A stretch of 64,000 bases of DNA from Pseudomonadota bacterium (GTDB lineage: Bacteria > Pseudomonadota > Gammaproteobacteria > Steroidobacterales > Woeseiaceae), in NCBI GenBank assembly GCA_027621915.1, contig JAQCAD010000008.1:1-64000 (forward strand), written 5' to 3'. A program made the translations under genes and the position numbers. This document shows positions 62,401 to 64,000 of the stretch, in pieces; position 1 is the first letter of the stretch, and every line of letters begins with the position of its first letter. The notes below the pieces were generated by a model. The model saw only the letters and a program-made list of their open reading frames with translations. It was not told the origin of the DNA and did not search any database.

Positions 62401-62846
62401 ATGCGTTTGAAGTGGGCGCTCACGGATTCGACGCGACAGTCCAGGGAACACAGGTTGACGAGATCAACGACTTCGAGAATCCGCTGGATCCGACTTTCTC
62501 GAATCCCGAGCTCGTCGAAATCAACCGGCCGGAGTTTGCGGGCAACGTGTTCCTGAACTGGACTTTTGGTGACCTTCGAGTTGGCTGGCAGTCGCAGTAC
62601 ATGGGCGAGATGTTGTTCGGTGGCATAGAAGTCGAAACGGCGCAGACACTCTACGGCCGTTCCGTGTTCCAGGAGGCCAACTGGCAGCATGACCTGAGCG
62701 CGAGCTACTTCCTGACTGACGACATCATGGTCTATGGTGGCGTCAAGAATGTGACTGATGAGCAACCGTTCATTACCGAGAACGCGTTCCCATACAGCCC
62801 GCGTGGAACGTTCTTCTTCTTCGGTGTTGATTACACGATGAAGTAG
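59499..62846 (+). CDS. TonB-dependent outer-membrane receptor
   Basis: Outer-membrane gated channel of 1115 residues that takes up scarce large substrates with energy from TonB. It has a signal peptide (about 1-34, ending in VSAQGE), a TonB-box-like EEITVTGSRIARD, a plug with FSLTDVVNDVPALL, NLRGLGSNRTLTLVDGRR and GGASAIYGADAVTGVVNF, then a 22-strand barrel ending in GTFFFFGVDYTMK. ATG 59499 has GAGGG 7 nt upstream; ATG 59493 is too near it. Adjacent NCS1/HyuA/DUF917 and an amino-acid oxidase suggest a nitrogenous cargo, such as peptides or cyclic amides. Vitamin B12 or siderophore uptake is not excluded. Confidence 0.9.
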   Translation: MQSSLGRKWLTNGLTFALSALGLCVFSGTVSAQGEQVEEITVTGSRIARDANLTGALPVQSVSEQEIQMSGEFSLTDVVNDVPALLSSTSSESSIDSAFSDGANILNLRGLGSNRTLTLVDGRRHVGGVQGSAAVDVGSIPMRLVERVEVLTGGASAIYGADAVTGVVNFILKDDYEGFNIDASYGMSGEADGAQTALTATWGTNFAGDRGNIAVSVDYRTDEGLKMGDRPGANFGTGGDWVNPALRFQRGEIGGSTPLFEQYYDYTNTGLINYGLRIPTADSFIANYNTAFGTTLTTGDLSSEEMALISRAATAPQRAVHPEVTFPFTGGYGYVGPGEGFGFGGWDAEEPVDLNNNGTPDCLDSFTGYNSSLTGAASFGVVGGCWRVDQDGSYSVVEDGLVSGNFQGFGGSSYDVYRQDYYDFLLPDDKVSVNVMGHFDVTDSTTLFGELKYVSQETDTAADPNSFWDLILGQPDNPFLPPFLQTIAASTGGVSITPDPIGFRAHRTTERDTFRAVVGMEGELDNGWGYEISANYGRFEQEISRTNQIVNDRWFAALDATTDVNGNPVCRSSIDPLTPPGNTPFEIPAYEAGYFTFTPGDGSCVPLDMWNGLGGITQAAKDFMTTDTWDKLVMDQFVFSAFLTGDSSGFFEMPAGAISFAAGLEYRDESSDAQFDPWQRGVIPAGAPFAAGTQISDYSANSSLVFRPQLSTKNENGSYDVTDVFVEASIPLLRDAAMAKELTLDFAARLSDYSTIGQTTTWKTNLIWAPADSFAVRGTYSEAVRAPNITELFGPEVGLNFRPDDPCDAAQIAAIAVDNPTLAAQTQANCVAVFNSFGLDPFVAGVYSFADPLSASFGGLTGGNRLLQEETAETFTIGFVFQPDFVQGLSLTVDYWDISIADAIEAVSAQNIVDGCYQGAVLNTAFCALSGRNEDPLSAQYGGFNFLRQTTLNFAKVETSGIDFSVKYAFEVGAHGFDATVQGTQVDEINDFENPLDPTFSNPELVEINRPEFAGNVFLNWTFGDLRVGWQSQYMGEMLFGGIEVETAQTLYGRSVFQEANWQHDLSASYFLTDDIMVYGGVKNVTDEQPFITENAFPYSPRGTFFFFGVDYTMK

Positions 62847-62869
62847 TATTCAAATCGCAGTAAACCAAA

Positions 62870-62898
62870 AACCGGGGCATTGCCCCGGTTTTTTTTGG
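62870..62898 (+). terminator. Rho-independent terminator of the TonB receptor gene
   Basis: Stem AACCGGGGC (62870-62878) and GCCCCGGTT (62882-62890) with loop ATT, followed directly by a T-run to about 62896. An A-run precedes it, so it may also stop transcripts arriving from the minus-strand oxidase gene, whose stop is 25 nt away. Confidence 0.92.
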
Positions 62899-62914
62899 TA
62901 CGAAAAGTGCGGAT

Positions 62915-64000
62915 TCAGAATCGCTCGACGCGAAAATCTGCCAACAGGTTAACGGATACACCATCGAGAATTTCCATCGCTGCCAGATGACCAACAATGG
63001 GTGCCAATGTGACACCGCTGTGCATTGAGGCAAGATAGATTTCCGGAAGCTTTTTCGGACGACCGATCACCGGCAAACCATCGAGCGGCAGCGGCCGCCA
63101 ACCGACGCCAACGCTCTCGATCTCTGCGTCGGAAAACTCCGGCACATACTTTTTCGCGATCTCGATGACTCGATTCGCGTGCTGCATCGCGAGTTCGGCG
63201 GATGCGTAGGCGTTCGGCCGTTCTGTCAGGTACGCGAGGTGCTGATCAGTCTCCGGTGGCCCGGCTTTCTCTCCAAGAATGACTCGGCCATCGTTCAGCT
63301 GGTGAAAGTGAGTGTCCGTTGTATACGCGACGGAATTGATCAAAGGTGGCATCGGTCTTGTTGTCACGATGATGCCCGGCGTCGGCGCCTTGATAAGGTC
63401 CGTGCCGAGCTCGAGCATTGCAGCAATTTCGTTGGCACCTGTCCCCGCGGCAACAACGACCTGGTCAACCTCGAATGTCTCAACATCAGTCTCAACCAGC
63501 ATTTTCGCTTGCCGTTTCAGGACGCCGGTTACCGTCGCCGGAAACAGGGTGGTTCCGCCGTTCTCGATAACGCGTCCAACCAGCGCATGAGTCGTGTCAC
63601 CCGGATGAATGGCCGCGTCGCGCGAACACCAGGCTACCTGCCGGTTACCAGGCAGGCGGAGGTTCGGCTCAAGCTCGGCAACTCTGTCCGCGCCGATCAT
63701 CCACACGGGCGCGCCGTAGCCCTGAATATGGCGCACGCCATCGACGACTTCCCTTTCCCTGTCGTCAGAGTGATACCACTCGAGGCTGCCACCCCAACGG
63801 ATCGGTATGTCGACATCTGCAGCCAGCCGGTGATACTCATTTAGCGAAAGTGTTCGAAGCGCGAAATAGCTCTGTGGCATGTCGAAGTAGGAGGCGTTGA
63901 TCCATGCGAATGAATTGCCGGACGCTTGTGCCGCCGGTTCGTGTTTTTCGATCAGGATGACATCGCAACCGCGTTTCGACAGGTTGTATGCGATGGAAGC
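62915..64000 (-). CDS. FAD-dependent D-amino-acid/glycine oxidase-like protein (5' end missing)
   Basis: C-terminal 361 residues of a DAO-family flavoprotein; its start lies beyond the window. The edge sequence encodes the end of the FAD-binding Rossmann fold (ASIAYNLSKRG, then DVILIEKHEPAAQASGNSF), so an ATG inside the window would be wrong. VVVAAGTGANEIA, then VGWRPLPLDGLPVIGRP and SGVTLAPIVGHLAAMEI are typical of DadA and sarcosine oxidase relatives. Products are a keto acid and ammonia, or a demethylated amine. Being convergent with the TonB receptor, it may degrade the imported compound. D- versus N-methyl-amino acid specificity is unknown. Confidence 0.88.
   Translation of the reverse strand, partial: ASIAYNLSKRGCDVILIEKHEPAAQASGNSFAWINASYFDMPQSYFALRTLSLNEYHRLAADVDIPIRWGGSLEWYHSDDREREVVDGVRHIQGYGAPVWMIGADRVAELEPNLRLPGNRQVAWCSRDAAIHPGDTTHALVGRVIENGGTTLFPATVTGVLKRQAKMLVETDVETFEVDQVVVAAGTGANEIAAMLELGTDLIKAPTPGIIVTTRPMPPLINSVAYTTDTHFHQLNDGRVILGEKAGPPETDQHLAYLTERPNAYASAELAMQHANRVIEIAKKYVPEFSDAEIESVGVGWRPLPLDGLPVIGRPKKLPEIYLASMHSGVTLAPIVGHLAAMEILDGVSVNLLADFRVERF

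Overview
The window comes from a Gram-negative, aerobic, heterotrophic bacterium. The signs are a TonB-dependent outer-membrane receptor, many lipoprotein and Sec/Tat signal peptides, a DUF481 outer-membrane protein, a sigma-54 two-component system and a cobalamin-dependent methyl-transfer cluster. Protein style suggests a marine or sediment gammaproteobacterium, perhaps Woeseiales-like, but there is no rRNA or ribosomal protein here, so the placement is a guess. No tRNA, rRNA, CRISPR array, complete insertion sequence or prophage was seen. Coding density is high, with many 1-11 nt overlaps between neighbours.

Layout. 0.3-4.8 kb: S66 carboxypeptidase, divergent homocysteine S-methyltransferase, an anchored unknown protein, a membrane-bound AraC-type regulator and a small secreted protein. 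4.8-12.2 kb (minus strand): a six-gene corrinoid methyltransferase cluster, consisting of a corrinoid protein, a DUF1638 protein, a [2Fe-2S]/ASKHA corrinoid activator, a methylene-THF reductase-like protein and two MttB-superfamily methyltransferases without an in-frame stop. It probably demethylates a quaternary amine or betaine and passes the methyl group to folate, but no separate methylcorrinoid:THF methyltransferase is present. 12.5-29 kb: secreted and periplasmic hydrolases (NHL propeller, M1 aminopeptidase, two serine beta-lactamase-fold hydrolases, a VPS10/BNR propeller, a D-aminoacylase-like lipoprotein), a CaCA antiporter, a flavin reductase / M20 peptidase / P-loop protein operon, and an aminotransferase followed by a decayed ornithine cyclodeaminase gene.

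29.6-36.8 kb: an HlyD-LolD-FtsX (MacB-like) export operon. A near-consensus sigma-54 promoter precedes it and a divergent NtrC-type regulator and histidine kinase adjoin it, so the whole circuit appears to be present. 36.8-45.4 kb: a CotH-like secreted protein, a Tat-exported HisC-like aminotransferase, AlaX, DapF, two short-chain dehydrogenases, a second M20 peptidase and small lipoproteins. 45.4-53 kb: two NhaC-family antiporters on either side of a 2OG-Fe(II) oxygenase, a c-type cytochrome lipoprotein, DUF481 and gamma-glutamyltransferase. 53-59.3 kb: a tightly packed six-gene run (PQQ sugar dehydrogenase-like, GFA, DUF2238-like, NCS1 permease, HyuA, DUF917), then a TonB receptor with a clear terminator and, at the window edge, an FAD amino-acid oxidase-like gene running off the end.

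The general theme is scavenging and breakdown of peptides, modified or D-amino acids and methylated amines. Three intergenic sites carry copies of a GGGGTCAGAGCCC / GGGGTCGGATCC repeat family. One lies at the broken end of a pseudogene and another directly before a start codon, so the family appears to have been mobile here.
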